A stretch of 64,000 nt of DNA from Hymenobacter oligotrophus (lineage in GTDB: Bacteria; Bacteroidota; Bacteroidia; Cytophagales; Hymenobacteraceae): NCBI RefSeq assembly GCF_003574965.1, contig NZ_CP032317.1:2046001-2110000 (forward strand), given 5' to 3'. Positions 16,759-25,312 of this stretch are shown here, piece after piece (within the stretch, counting starts at the first letter, position 1; each line of letters begins with the position of its first letter). The translations under genes and the position numbers were made by a program. The notes beneath the pieces were generated by a model. It did not search any database and was not told the origin of the DNA. It saw only the letters and a program-made list of their open reading frames with translations.

Positions 16759-17769
16759 ATGCGGCACCTCAAACTTTTTGTTTCGCTCATCCTTCTGCAG
16801 CAAGCGGTGTTCACGCACGCCCAAAAAGCACCCGCAAGCATTCAGAAAATAGCGTTGCCTAAAGAAATAGCGGACCGCAACAACCAGTTTTCGGGGCTGC
16901 ATGTGCGGGGCAACCAGCTGCTGCTACTGGCCGAAAGCCGCTTGCAAGAAGGTGCCGAGGCCAAGGTGTACGCCCTCGACCTAGGGAGCATCACGAACCA
17001 AAAAGAGCAGAAAACGCAGGAGCTAGCGTACCGCAAATACACCATCCGCAACCTCGAAACCATACGGGCGCGGATCGACAGCGCCTGCCAAGTGTACGAA
17101 GGCCTGGAGGCCATGACGACGCTGGGCAACGTGGCGTATTTCACCATCGAAACCACCACGCCCTCGGCCTACTGCTACCTCATTAAAGGGCAAGTTGATG
17201 ACGCCGCGGCCACCATCAGCATCGATGCCCGCTACTTGGTGCCCGTGGCCAAGCCAGCGCTTACCAACAACACGCACATTCACAATGCCGGCTTCGAGGC
17301 GTTGGCGACTTACAAGCAAAACCTGCTGCTGCTCTTCGAATACAACTACTTCGGGCACGACAACTATGCTTTTGAGCTGCCCGAAGCCACCGCTGCGGCC
17401 GACGTGCCCCGCTACGTGCCCGTGGCGCGGCTGCCCTTCCGCACAACCGACATGGTACCCCTAGGGCGCAACCGGTTTGCGGCCATCAACTACTTCTACA
17501 ACGGCGACGACGACCGCGTGTACCGCCCCGCCCCCACCGATGCCAACGCCCGCCTGGTACAGCAAGGCAGCGCGTACAAAAACTACTGCCGCCTGATTAC
17601 GCTGCAGTACAAGCGCAAACGACTTACCTGGAAACCCCTGTTCGAGCTGCCCGCCGAATACATGACCTACAACTGGGAAGGCATAGCGGCCTACCGGGGC
17701 GGCTATTTCCTGATGAACGATAAGTACGGCCCCTCCAACCAATCGACGCTGCTGTACCTCCGGCCCTAG
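16759..17769 (+). CDS. Secreted protein, phytase-like esterase domain candidate
   Basis: A 336-residue protein with a signal peptide (MRHLKLFVSLILLQQAVFTHAQ). The chain is rich in beta-strand patterns expected of a propeller. The final 40 residues (YNWEGIAAYRGGYFLMNDKYGPSNQST) resemble the NWEG-ND motif of phytase-like esterase and SdiA-regulated proteins, hence the tentative call. The substrate is not identifiable. The TAG stop lies within a CCTAGG (17765). The methyltransferase gene starts 50 bases later on the same strand and could be co-transcribed, though their roles do not obviously connect. Confidence 0.6.
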   Translation: MRHLKLFVSLILLQQAVFTHAQKAPASIQKIALPKEIADRNNQFSGLHVRGNQLLLLAESRLQEGAEAKVYALDLGSITNQKEQKTQELAYRKYTIRNLETIRARIDSACQVYEGLEAMTTLGNVAYFTIETTTPSAYCYLIKGQVDDAAATISIDARYLVPVAKPALTNNTHIHNAGFEALATYKQNLLLLFEYNYFGHDNYAFELPEATAAADVPRYVPVARLPFRTTDMVPLGRNRFAAINYFYNGDDDRVYRPAPTDANARLVQQGSAYKNYCRLITLQYKRKRLTWKPLFELPAEYMTYNWEGIAAYRGGYFLMNDKYGPSNQSTLLYLRP

Positions 17770-17819
17770 GAGGTGCCGAGAGGTAACAACTGACACGCAA
17801 CAGGTAACACACGCGCCGC

Positions 17820-18464
17820 ATGGATCAGTACGCCTTAACCTTCGATGCCTTCGATAAGATGGCGCAGGCATACCAGGATCGGTACATGGAGCTTGATTTG
17901 TACAACGACTCCTACGATGCGTTTTGCGCCCTGCTGCCCCAGCCCCACGCGCGCATTCTGGAACTGGGTTGCGGCCCCGGCAACATTACGCGCTACCTGC
18001 TGGCCCAGCGGCCCGACTACCGCATTACCGCTACCGATGTGGCGCCGGCCATGGTACAATTGGCTCGGCAAAACAACCCCGCGGCCAGCTGCCAAGTGCT
18101 CGATTGCCGCGCGCTCGACCAATTAACCGAGCAATACGAGGGCATTGTGTGCGGCTTTTGCCTGCCCTACCTCTCGCAAGCCGATTGCGCCAAGCTGCTA
18201 CGCGACTGCGCCGCCCGCCTGACCGACGTGGGCGTGCTGTACCTCAGCGCCATCGAGGGCGACTATGCCCAATCGGGCTTCGAAAGCTCGAGCAACGGGC
18301 AGCACAAGGCCTACGTGTACTACCACCAGGCAGCCTACCTGCAGGAGCAGCTTGCCAGCAACGGGTTTGCCGTGGTGAAGCTGATGCGCAAGCACTTCGG
18401 CAAGCCCGATGGCACGCCCTCGGTGCACCTGATTATGGTTGCCCGGAAAGCCCCCGCGGCCTAG
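17820..18464 (+). CDS. Class I SAM-dependent methyltransferase
   Basis: A 214-residue cytoplasmic enzyme. Motif I ELGCGPGNITRYLL (about residues 43-56) binds S-adenosylmethionine; motif II is ITATDVAPAMVQLARQN, and motif IV CGFCLPYLS (about 112-120). No substrate-specific features are visible. The last four bases overlap the end of a second, unrelated methyltransferase on the opposite strand (18461-19096). The two proteins share the fold but not close sequence, so they are not recent duplicates. Confidence 0.88.
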   Translation: MDQYALTFDAFDKMAQAYQDRYMELDLYNDSYDAFCALLPQPHARILELGCGPGNITRYLLAQRPDYRITATDVAPAMVQLARQNNPAASCQVLDCRALDQLTEQYEGIVCGFCLPYLSQADCAKLLRDCAARLTDVGVLYLSAIEGDYAQSGFESSSNGQHKAYVYYHQAAYLQEQLASNGFAVVKLMRKHFGKPDGTPSVHLIMVARKAPAA

Positions 18465-19096
18465 CCCGCTTTTTCAAACAAAAACGATACAATGCGCGGC
18501 GGCGTGCTGCGGTCGTCGGCATCGAACCACTCTTGCAGGCGCTGGCAGCGCAAACCGTGTTGGCGGGCCGCTTCGGTGAAATCGGAAACGTGGTGCACGT
18601 AGCACTCCAGCTCGAATACCTGGCCCGCGCCGGTATCGAAGCGGGCTTTGCTGCCGGTGTACTGCTTGACGGGGTGCAACTCGCCCACGTAAAACAAGCC
18701 GCCCGGCCGCAGCACGCGCTGCGCCTCGGCAAACACGGGCCCTAGGTCGGCAATGTGCTCCAGGATGAGGCTGCAGCTGATGAGGTCGAAGGCAGCATCG
18801 GCGGCGAAGTGCCAGGGCTCGGTAATGTTGGCCTGCCGAAACGTGATGTGCGGCAGCGGCAGCTTTTGCCGGGCCTGCTGCATCATCTCGGCCGAAAAAT
18901 CGACGGCGGTGAGCTGCTGGGCCACGCCGGCTAGCCACTCGGTGTTTTTGCCGGTGCCGCAGCCCAGCTCCAGCGCATTGGCTACCCGCGCACCGGGCAC
19001 CGTGGCCCGAATGGCGCGGGCTTCTAAGTCGCGGGTTTTGTTTTCGACGGTGTCGTAGCTGCCCGACCAGGCGTTGTAGGCTTGCTGAACGTTCAT
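18461..19096 (-). CDS. Class I SAM-dependent methyltransferase
   Basis: A 211-residue enzyme with motif I ELGCGTGKNTEWL (about 43-55), motif II LTAVDFSAEMMQQA and motif IV ISCSLILEHIADL. The pattern is that of UbiE/COQ5-type or small-molecule O- or C-methyltransferases; the substrate is unknown. It converges on the methyltransferase at 17820-18464, and their stop codons share CTAG at 18461-18464. TTACTTTG lies only 5-12 bases upstream of the ATG, so the mRNA may have almost no leader. Confidence 0.88.
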   Translation of the reverse strand: MNVQQAYNAWSGSYDTVENKTRDLEARAIRATVPGARVANALELGCGTGKNTEWLAGVAQQLTAVDFSAEMMQQARQKLPLPHITFRQANITEPWHFAADAAFDLISCSLILEHIADLGPVFAEAQRVLRPGGLFYVGELHPVKQYTGSKARFDTGAGQVFELECYVHHVSDFTEAARQHGLRCQRLQEWFDADDRSTPPRIVSFLFEKAG

Positions 19097-19109
19097 GCTC
19101 GCAAAGTAA

Positions 19110-19168
19110 GCCGCGCCGCCCTAGGTGCCGAGGCACCCAAGACGGCGCGGCACCTAGGGCGGCGCAGC
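19110..19168. repeat. CCTAGG-paired inverted repeat
   Basis: The left arm 19110-19130 and right arm 19148-19168 are inverted copies matching at 19 of 21 positions. Each contains GCCGCCCTAGGTGCCG or its complement. It lies between the methyltransferase start and the TerB-like gene end. Confidence 0.75.
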
Positions 19169-19177
19169 CAACAGGGG

Positions 19178-19597
19178 TTAGCTTACCGTGGGCGGGTTGC
19201 GCGGGGTAGCAGCCGGCGCGCCGCCGGCCAGTTGGGTTACCATGTCGTCGAGAATGTCCTTGCCGTAGCCGATGCGGTGGGCGTACTCCAGGCACAGGCC
19301 GTACTCGCGCGGGTCGATTTCGCCGTCTTGCAGCATCATCTGCACCAGGGTTTGCAGCTCGAGGGTACGCTGCAGGCCTTCGGAGGCCACAATAAAGCTC
19401 AGCACCCCGAGGTTGTCGGCAATGGGTTTTACATCGTCGGGCTTGAGCCCCAAACGGTTGCCAATCTGTACCAAAAAGTCGCCCTCGCCTTTGTCGAGGC
19501 GGCCGTCGGCGGCGGCTACCAGCACGAGGTTCTGGAAAAAGGCCAGTTTCTTTTGTTGGGTATCGAGCAGTTCTTCAAGCTCTTTCGGATGCTGCAT
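19178..19597 (-). CDS. TerB-like protein
   Basis: A 139-residue cytoplasmic, helical protein. The start at 19597 (MQHPKELEELLD) is preferred to one 45 bases upstream. Acidic helices of the TerB/co-chaperone type are seen: LVLVAAADGRLDKGEGDFL near the N-terminus and MLQDGEIDPREYGLCLEYA near the C-terminus, each with the A-A-D-G-x-x-D/E pattern. TerB proteins bind metal or act in membrane-associated stress complexes, but stand-alone copies are poorly characterised. It lies between two CCTAGG-containing spacers. Confidence 0.7.
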   Translation of the reverse strand: MQHPKELEELLDTQQKKLAFFQNLVLVAAADGRLDKGEGDFLVQIGNRLGLKPDDVKPIADNLGVLSFIVASEGLQRTLELQTLVQMMLQDGEIDPREYGLCLEYAHRIGYGKDILDDMVTQLAGGAPAATPRNPPTVS

Positions 19598-19736
19598 AGC
19601 TCTGGGAAGTGAGGCGTTGTAAGGGAACAGAAGTGTGCGCACCCGTGGCCGGGCGGCTTCTCATTCAACGCGCCCTTACCGCGAAGGTTGGCCCTAGGTG
19701 GCGGCACTCGCGCCGGGGGCCGGCAGCCAAATGAAA

Positions 19737-19770
19737 CAAGCCCGGCCGCACACAAGTACGGCCGGGCTTG
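19737..19770 (-). terminator. Terminator after the second prc
   Basis: On the minus strand, AAGCCCGGCCGTAC pairs with GTGCGGCCGGGCTT and is followed by GTTTCATTT. Confidence 0.8.
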
Positions 19771-19796
19771 GCAGGCGTGGCGCGCTGCTTGGTTGC

Positions 19797-21929
19797 TTAC
19801 ACCTCGTCGCTGAGCACGGCCACGGCTTCGCGCAGGGTCAGATCCTTGCGCAAGGGCTGCACAAAGCGGTTGGTGCGGTTGTTCTGCACGCTATCCGCAG
19901 AGGTGGCAGCACCTAGGGGCGCCACGGCCAGCACGGGGGCTTGCTGCTGCACTTGCTTGTAACGTTCGGTGGCTTCTTGCAAGGCTTTCTGCTCGGCGCG
20001 GTAGGTGGCGAGGTTCAGCGAGGCCAGCGTTACCTTTTCGCGCTTGGCCATGTTTTGCACGGCATCGGTGAGCAGGCCAAAAGCTTGGTTGGAAGCTACG
20101 CGCTGCTTGCTGGCCGCGGCCAGCTTGGCCACGGGCGGCGCCGCCGGCCACGGACGGTAGTTGGCCGGCGCAATTTCATCCCATGGCAGCGGGTAATCGG
20201 TGTCTTGCTCGCCTTCGGCCAGGGTGCTGTAGGCATCGGGTACCACAATGTCGGGCGTTACGCCCTTGAACTGCGTGGAAGCGCCGTTTACGCGGTAGTA
20301 TTTCTGAATGGTCATCTTGAGCGAGCCGAAGGGCTTGAGGGCCGCCAGTTCGGGGTTCATGATGTTATCCAGCTCGAACACGCGCTGCACCGTGCCCTTG
20401 CCGTAGGTGGTGTTGCCGAGCACAATGCCGCGCTTGTAATCCTGAATGGCACCGGCCAGAATTTCCGAGGCCGAGGCGCTGTAGCGGTTTACTAGCACCA
20501 CCAGCGGGCCGCCGTACTGCACTTTTGGGTCGGGGTCGGTTACGACTTCGGGGGTGCGCTGCCGGCCCTTCACCTGCACCATGGGGCCGCTTTCCATAAA
20601 CAAGCCGGCCATTTCGGCGGCGTCGTAGAGCGAGCCGCCGCCGTTGAAGCGCAAATCGAGCACCACGCCCTGCACGTTTTCGGCCTTCAGCTTCAGCAGC
20701 TCCTTTTTCACGTCTTCGGCCGAGTTGCGGCCGCCGCTCTGGTTGAAGTCGGCGTAGAAGCTGGGCAGCAAAATGTAGCCAAACTTCTTACCGCCCTCGT
20801 TGATAACGGCCGATTGCGCGTAGGTTTCCTCAATCACCACCACGTCGCGGATAATCGGAACGACCTTCACGGTAGCGTCGGGCTTTTTCACCGTCAGGCG
20901 CACTTCGGTGCCCTTCTTGCCCCGAATCAGGCCCACCACTTTATCGAAGCGCATGCCATCCACGGCCACGGGCTCGGCGGCGCCTTGGGCCACGCGCTGA
21001 ATCACGTCGCCGGCCTTCAGCTCGCCCTGGCGGTACGCGGCCGAACCGGGCACAATGTAAGCCACCACAATCTGGCCATCACGCTCGCTGAGTTGCGCGC
21101 CGGTGCCCTCGAGGCGGCCCGTTACGGCCAGGTCGAAGTTCGTTTTATCCTGCGGCGCAAAGTACTCGGAGTGCGGGTCGAAGGTGTTGGCCACGGTGTT
21201 GGCAAACTCGGCCAAGCGGTCGGCTTCGTCGGTTTGCAGCAGGTCCTGGAAACGCTCGTCGTAGTACTTGAGCACTTGCTTGCGGGCTTCGGCTTCCATT
21301 TGGGCGGGCGTACGCACCGGCTTCGAGATAACCGCACCGGAGGGCTCTGCTTTGGTAGAGGCCAGCGACTTCGTTTGCTGCCGGTCTTGCTCGTCCATCA
21401 TTTCGGCCACGCGCACCATGGTTTGGTACTTCAGCAGGCGGCGCCACATGTCGCGGCGGGCGGCTTCGTCGGCTGGGTAGCCAAGTTTATCGGAGTCGGT
21501 TTCGAAAGTTTCGTTGGCCGTGAACTCGAAGGGCGTGCTCAGCAGCTCGCGGTACAGCAGCTGCGCCTCGCGGGTGCGCTGATCGATGAGCTTGGTGCTG
21601 AGGTCGAGAAATGCGTGCTTGCCTTGCTTGATTTCGTTGTCGATGAGCTTTTCGTAGGCTTCCAGCTGCTTCACATCGGGCTGCAGCAAAAATTTCTTGC
21701 TGCCGTCGAGGCGCTTGAGGTACAGCGCGTACACCCGCCGCGAGAGTTCGTCGTCGAGCTGCGTGGGCTGCACGTGGGCCAGGGCCAGGCCTTGCACTAC
21801 CGTGCTCAGTAAAATCTCTTTTTTCTGGGGCGGTACATCGCCGGCAAGGCGCTCCGAGCCCGGAGGCATAAAAAACAGAAAGCCCGGCAGCAAAGCCGAG
21901 TACAGACTTAGGGAAGATCGAAACGCCAT
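19797..21929 (-). CDS. prc: Prc/tail-specific protease (S41), second copy
   Basis: A 710-residue paralogue of the protease at 1202-3340, with the same domain order and about the same length. The start at 21929 (MAFRSSLSLYSALLPGFLFF) gives an N-terminal signal or anchor; reading from 22106 adds 59 residues of poor quality. The PDZ segment is IVAYIVPGSAAYRQGELKAGDVI. The catalytic serine lies in RYSASASEIL and the lysine in TTYGKGTVQ. The C-terminal domain ends LREAVAVLSDEV. The two copies are clearly homologous along their length but have diverged, and the gene neighbourhoods differ. No CCTAGG occurs between 19912 and the 5' end. Redundancy or distinct substrates cannot be told apart here. Confidence 0.92.
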   Translation of the reverse strand: MAFRSSLSLYSALLPGFLFFMPPGSERLAGDVPPQKKEILLSTVVQGLALAHVQPTQLDDELSRRVYALYLKRLDGSKKFLLQPDVKQLEAYEKLIDNEIKQGKHAFLDLSTKLIDQRTREAQLLYRELLSTPFEFTANETFETDSDKLGYPADEAARRDMWRRLLKYQTMVRVAEMMDEQDRQQTKSLASTKAEPSGAVISKPVRTPAQMEAEARKQVLKYYDERFQDLLQTDEADRLAEFANTVANTFDPHSEYFAPQDKTNFDLAVTGRLEGTGAQLSERDGQIVVAYIVPGSAAYRQGELKAGDVIQRVAQGAAEPVAVDGMRFDKVVGLIRGKKGTEVRLTVKKPDATVKVVPIIRDVVVIEETYAQSAVINEGGKKFGYILLPSFYADFNQSGGRNSAEDVKKELLKLKAENVQGVVLDLRFNGGGSLYDAAEMAGLFMESGPMVQVKGRQRTPEVVTDPDPKVQYGGPLVVLVNRYSASASEILAGAIQDYKRGIVLGNTTYGKGTVQRVFELDNIMNPELAALKPFGSLKMTIQKYYRVNGASTQFKGVTPDIVVPDAYSTLAEGEQDTDYPLPWDEIAPANYRPWPAAPPVAKLAAASKQRVASNQAFGLLTDAVQNMAKREKVTLASLNLATYRAEQKALQEATERYKQVQQQAPVLAVAPLGAATSADSVQNNRTNRFVQPLRKDLTLREAVAVLSDEV

Positions 21930-22168
21930 GATTGAGAGCGTAGCTAAAGCGTGAGAAAGCAGCCCGGGGTTGCGGCAGCTCGGGGCCGGGCCGCGGCGCA
22001 AGCCATACCTTTGGGCTTTGCCATGAAGAACACGCGTAGCCAACCTGAGTTGCACGCGTGGGCGGCACAATATGCAACCGGCCGCGGTATTGGCCCCCAG
22101 GCGCACGCACTCCTTTTTGGCGGCGGCCCCAGGTGCGCATGGTGCCTGCTGACAATCAACACCTTGCC

Positions 22169-22588
22169 ATGCCCGGCCAAACCAACCTTGCTGAGCTGCT
22201 CCGCACCCTCCGGCCGGCCCTGCAGCCCGGCACCTACGTATTTTGCACCGTGCGCAGCCTCAGCGGCATCAACCCCGACGATGTATTGTGCCTGTTCCGC
22301 GAGCAGGAGGGCCTCACCGTAATTCTGCCGCAAACCGCCGCCGATGCCCTAGGTCTCCCCTACACCTTCGTGGCCCGCTGGATTAGCCTTACTGTGCATT
22401 CGGCGCTCGAGGCCGTAGGCCTTACGGCGGCTTTTGCCACGGCGCTTACGCAAGCCGGCATCAGCTGCAACGTGGTAGCGGCTTATTACCACGACCACCT
22501 GTTTGTGCCCACTGCCGATGCCGAGCGCGCCCTCGATGTGTTGCGGCAGCTATCGGCCGGGGCAGCCCTAGGTGGGCAGCGGCCGTAA
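22169..22588 (+). CDS. ACT-domain protein
   Basis: A 139-residue cytoplasmic protein made of two ACT-type repeats. Residues 1-65 match the ACT_3 pattern (NLAELLRTLRPALQPGTYVFCTV, FREQEGLTVILP), and the C-terminal half is an ACT_7-like repeat (FATALTQAGISCNVVAAYYHDHLFVP). ACT domains bind amino acids and act as sensors or regulators; no catalytic domain is attached. The ATG at 22169 is preferred to that at 22139 because it begins the conserved region. TACCTTTG at 22006-22013 could be its promoter, with a long leader. The 3' end carries one arm of a CCTAGG hairpin. Confidence 0.8.
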   Translation: MPGQTNLAELLRTLRPALQPGTYVFCTVRSLSGINPDDVLCLFREQEGLTVILPQTAADALGLPYTFVARWISLTVHSALEAVGLTAAFATALTQAGISCNVVAAYYHDHLFVPTADAERALDVLRQLSAGAALGGQRP

Positions 22589-22624
22589 GCAACGCCGCAC
22601 CCGCGGCCACCTAGGGCTGCCCGG
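22558..22624. repeat. CCTAGG-paired inverted repeat at the end of the ACT gene
   Basis: GGCAGCCCTAGGTGG (22561 onward) is mirrored by CCACCTAGGGCTGCC (22607 onward). One arm is coding and the other is intergenic. Confidence 0.7.
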
Positions 22625-22721
22625 GCGCGACGTGCTTCGGCAGGGTATTTGGCAGGCGGCACAAGCGCCGCCGGGCACCTGCACCGGGGCGCGTAACTTG
22701 CGGCCTCCATTTCGCTTCTGC

Positions 22722-23657
22722 ATGCACCTGTACGTTTACACCCTGCTCGACGACACGCTTCGCTCCCGCCTTCGGGCGCAGCTTCCCGCCGACGTGCAGG
22801 TATTCTTCCGCAACGAGCTACCCGACGAGCAGCAGTTGCCCAGCTTTCAGTCGGCCAACGTAATCTTGGGCAACCCGCCGGCCGCTTGGTTTGCCGATGC
22901 TCCCCCGCCCGCGCTGCAGTTCTGGCAAATTGATTCGTCGGGCTTCGAGCAGTACACCGGCTTGCAGCTGCCCGTGCCCGTGGCCAACATGGGCGACTAC
23001 TTTGCCTGGCCTTGCGCCGAAAGCATAGTGGCCGGCATTATGGCGCTGTACCGCAACCTGCCGCAACTGGCGCTGCTGCAGGCCGAAAAGCGTTGGGTGG
23101 GCCCGCCCGTACGCGCCAACATGCAGCTCATGCGCCACAAGCGCGTGGTTGTGCTAGGTGCCGGCTACATCGGCCTGGCGGTGCGGCAACAGCTGTCGGG
23201 CTTTGGCTGCCACACGCAGCTGTTGGCCCGCACCAGCCCCGAGGCCCAGCTCCGCTCGCCCAAAGAGTTAAAAGCCGTGTTGCCCGACATTGATTTAGTT
23301 ATCAACTGCCTACCCGGCACTGCCGAAGGCTTTTATTCCGCCGAGCTAATTGCGGCCATGCAGCCCGGCAGCGTGTACGCCAGCGTAGGCCGCGGCAACA
23401 CCACCGACGAGCCCGCCCTTATTGCCGCCTTGCAGACTGGCCACCTAGGCGGCGCCGTGCTAGATGTAACCGCCGTGGAGCCCCTGCCCGTGGACAACCC
23501 GCTCTGGAGCATGCCCAACGTCATCCTTACCCAGCACTCCGCCGGCGGCCAACCCGATGAGGATGGTGGCAAGGTGGATATGATTCTGCTGAACCTAGGG
23601 CGCTTCCGAAATGGCGAGCCGCTGGAGAGTTTGGTGGATGTGGCGCGGGGGTATTAA
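22722..23657 (+). CDS. D-2-hydroxyacid dehydrogenase family protein
   Basis: A 311-residue NAD(P)-dependent oxidoreductase. The start at 22722 (MHLYVYTLLDDTL) fits; an ORF extension upstream overlaps the ACT gene and is rejected. The Rossmann motif GAGYIGLAVRQQL is at about residue 144. The catalytic residues are Arg in VGRGNTTDE (about 227), Glu in VEPLPVDNP (about 257) and His in TQHSAGG (about 275). It is in the same family as glyoxylate/hydroxypyruvate reductases, and the substrate is not predictable. It is followed at 23658 by the AT-rich region. Confidence 0.87.
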   Translation: MHLYVYTLLDDTLRSRLRAQLPADVQVFFRNELPDEQQLPSFQSANVILGNPPAAWFADAPPPALQFWQIDSSGFEQYTGLQLPVPVANMGDYFAWPCAESIVAGIMALYRNLPQLALLQAEKRWVGPPVRANMQLMRHKRVVVLGAGYIGLAVRQQLSGFGCHTQLLARTSPEAQLRSPKELKAVLPDIDLVINCLPGTAEGFYSAELIAAMQPGSVYASVGRGNTTDEPALIAALQTGHLGGAVLDVTAVEPLPVDNPLWSMPNVILTQHSAGGQPDEDGGKVDMILLNLGRFRNGEPLESLVDVARGY

Positions 23658-23686
23658 ATAATATTACCCCGATGAGTCTAAGTTGA

Positions 23687-24541
23687 TCAGACAGGAGAAT
23701 AAAATTTATTAACTCCGTAAACGTAATCATCAATATGCCCTATCCCTGATTTTTGACAGGTTATCTCAAATCCATTATTTATTAAGAAATCAGATATATA
23801 TTCTTTGGTTTTATAGAATTCATTGCCATCAACTCGATACCTAAAGTCATGACACGAAATAGCCACTCTTTTAATCTTCTTGAGATTGTCTTTTGAAATT
23901 GAATCGACAACAAATCTCTCTGCTCCTTCAATATTTGACTTCAACAAATCAATTTTGTTAATATCACGTTCTTTAAAGAACGTATCTACTCGTTTGCCTT
24001 GCACTATATAGCCATTATTTCCATTATTTTGCTGAATTGACCCCGCCAAGTACGAATCAGCATCATCAATCAGGCTAATATCTTCATCAGCTGAACTAAT
24101 GGCGATATTATGCAACTCAACGTTATTTAAACAATTTTTCTTGACTATCGTCTGCAAAACATTATACACTTTGGGGTTAGCTTCGATTGCATATATTTTG
24201 CCAGTTTGCCCCACTCTGTTTGAAAGAACCAGTATCTCTTCACCCATACCCGCGCCTATATCCAGTACAAAATCACCCTCTTTTACCTCGTACCCGTAGA
24301 GCGCAGTTGAGTCACACCAATCTTCAAAACCTTTATATGTAATTGGCCAGTGCAATGCCTGTGAAGGAAGAAATTTATCATTTACTTTATAAACAAAGAA
24401 TCTATCATTAAATAAACTAGTAAATCCATGTAAGTTCTGATGATTAAGCTTAAATAATGGCTTCAATACTATGTACCTATAGTAATCCCATTTAATCAGC
24501 TTCATCGACTGCATCAATAGTTTTAGTATGACCTTTTTCAT
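23687..24541 (-). CDS. FkbM-family methyltransferase, AT-rich
   Basis: A 284-residue protein. Residues about 86-120 show the SAM-binding DIGAGMGEEILVLSNRVGQ, then IYAIEANPKVY, and near residue 200 DLLKSNIEGAER, the FkbM pattern (E-A-N and K-x-N-I-E-G-A-E). FkbM enzymes O-methylate sugars or polyketides, often in surface polysaccharide clusters. The DNA is strikingly AT-rich, with codons AAA, ATT and TTA, against high-GC neighbours. No CCTAGG occurs between 23594 and 25597. Both signs point to recent transfer. There are no other cluster genes nearby, so it is an isolated insertion. Confidence 0.88.
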   Translation of the reverse strand: MKKVILKLLMQSMKLIKWDYYRYIVLKPLFKLNHQNLHGFTSLFNDRFFVYKVNDKFLPSQALHWPITYKGFEDWCDSTALYGYEVKEGDFVLDIGAGMGEEILVLSNRVGQTGKIYAIEANPKVYNVLQTIVKKNCLNNVELHNIAISSADEDISLIDDADSYLAGSIQQNNGNNGYIVQGKRVDTFFKERDINKIDLLKSNIEGAERFVVDSISKDNLKKIKRVAISCHDFRYRVDGNEFYKTKEYISDFLINNGFEITCQKSGIGHIDDYVYGVNKFYSPV

Positions 24542-25259
24542 GGATTTTAAAATGAGGAAAGATTATGTTCGCTAGAAAGAAACTAGAAACGCTTTAGTGG
24601 CCTAAGGTAACGAAGTAACGTAATAATATACACTACATCATATATTAAGTATTATTCTTTGCAATCTGTATTACCAGTTTTGATAGTGGCGCAACCTATG
24701 GATTAGCCGTACTAACGGGCATGAAAGCCCTTTTCTACTGTGGCGCACCCAAGTTGCGAAAACGCGGCCTGCTCCGAAATTACAAGCTACACCATTGCTT
24801 TTTTGTAACCGGCGTACGAATCGGCCCATTCCAGGCACTTACCAATGCATACGACGAGGCGCGCAGGTTTGCTTACTATCAGGTTACGCGCTGTGGCCGG
24901 GCGAACCGCAACGCGTGCGTCCTCAGGTACAGCAGTGGTACCCTGCTCTACGTTCCGGGCCAGTGGGTTCTTTTCCTCTAAGAGTGGTGGCGCCGCAGTC
25001 GGAACAAGTTACCATCTACTGCTTACGCAAGTCAGCGCGGTTGAACCACTCACGAGATTCGATGTATACCATTAAGGTTTTGCTACCTATAATCGGAATT
25101 AAATGTAACTGATCATTAGGACAACATGTTTAAGTAGCCAGTGTATTACTGTGAAAATCAAAGTAATGCAATATGGTTTTTACACTATCGAAAATTAGAA
25201 ACACGAATAGCAATTGATTGCCTCTATACTACGCCGCAATTCTTGTTTGTAAAGGCACA
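24542..25259. other. Long intergenic region without a supported gene
   Basis: About 720 bases: AT-rich at the two ends and higher in G+C around 24720-25060. Several reading frames of 60-105 codons overlap in different frames on the plus strand, but none has a recognisable domain, codon bias or start context. It may be decayed coding sequence beside the acquired FkbM gene. No RNA gene was seen. Confidence 0.5.
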
Positions 25260-25297
25260 GAAAAGCCCGACCTCACCGGCCGGGCTTTTGTTTTTAA
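25260..25297 (-). terminator. Terminator after fabI
   Basis: On the minus strand, AAAAGCCCGGCCGG pairs with CGGGCTTTT-type bases and ends in T-rich sequence. Confidence 0.75.
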
Positions 25298-25312
25298 CTA
25301 AGGGTAAGAAGA

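Noticed and set aside
18474-19295. A 273-codon minus-strand frame overlapping the methyltransferase
   Set aside because: Arg/Ala/Gly-rich composition without motifs; the other frame has the complete SAM-binding motifs.
20814-21812. A 332-codon plus-strand frame
   Set aside because: Antisense to the second prc; no independent support.
24721-25112. Reading frames of 76-105 codons in the gap after the FkbM gene
   Set aside because: They overlap each other in different frames, have no homologous motif, and Cys/Arg-rich composition typical of non-coding frames.
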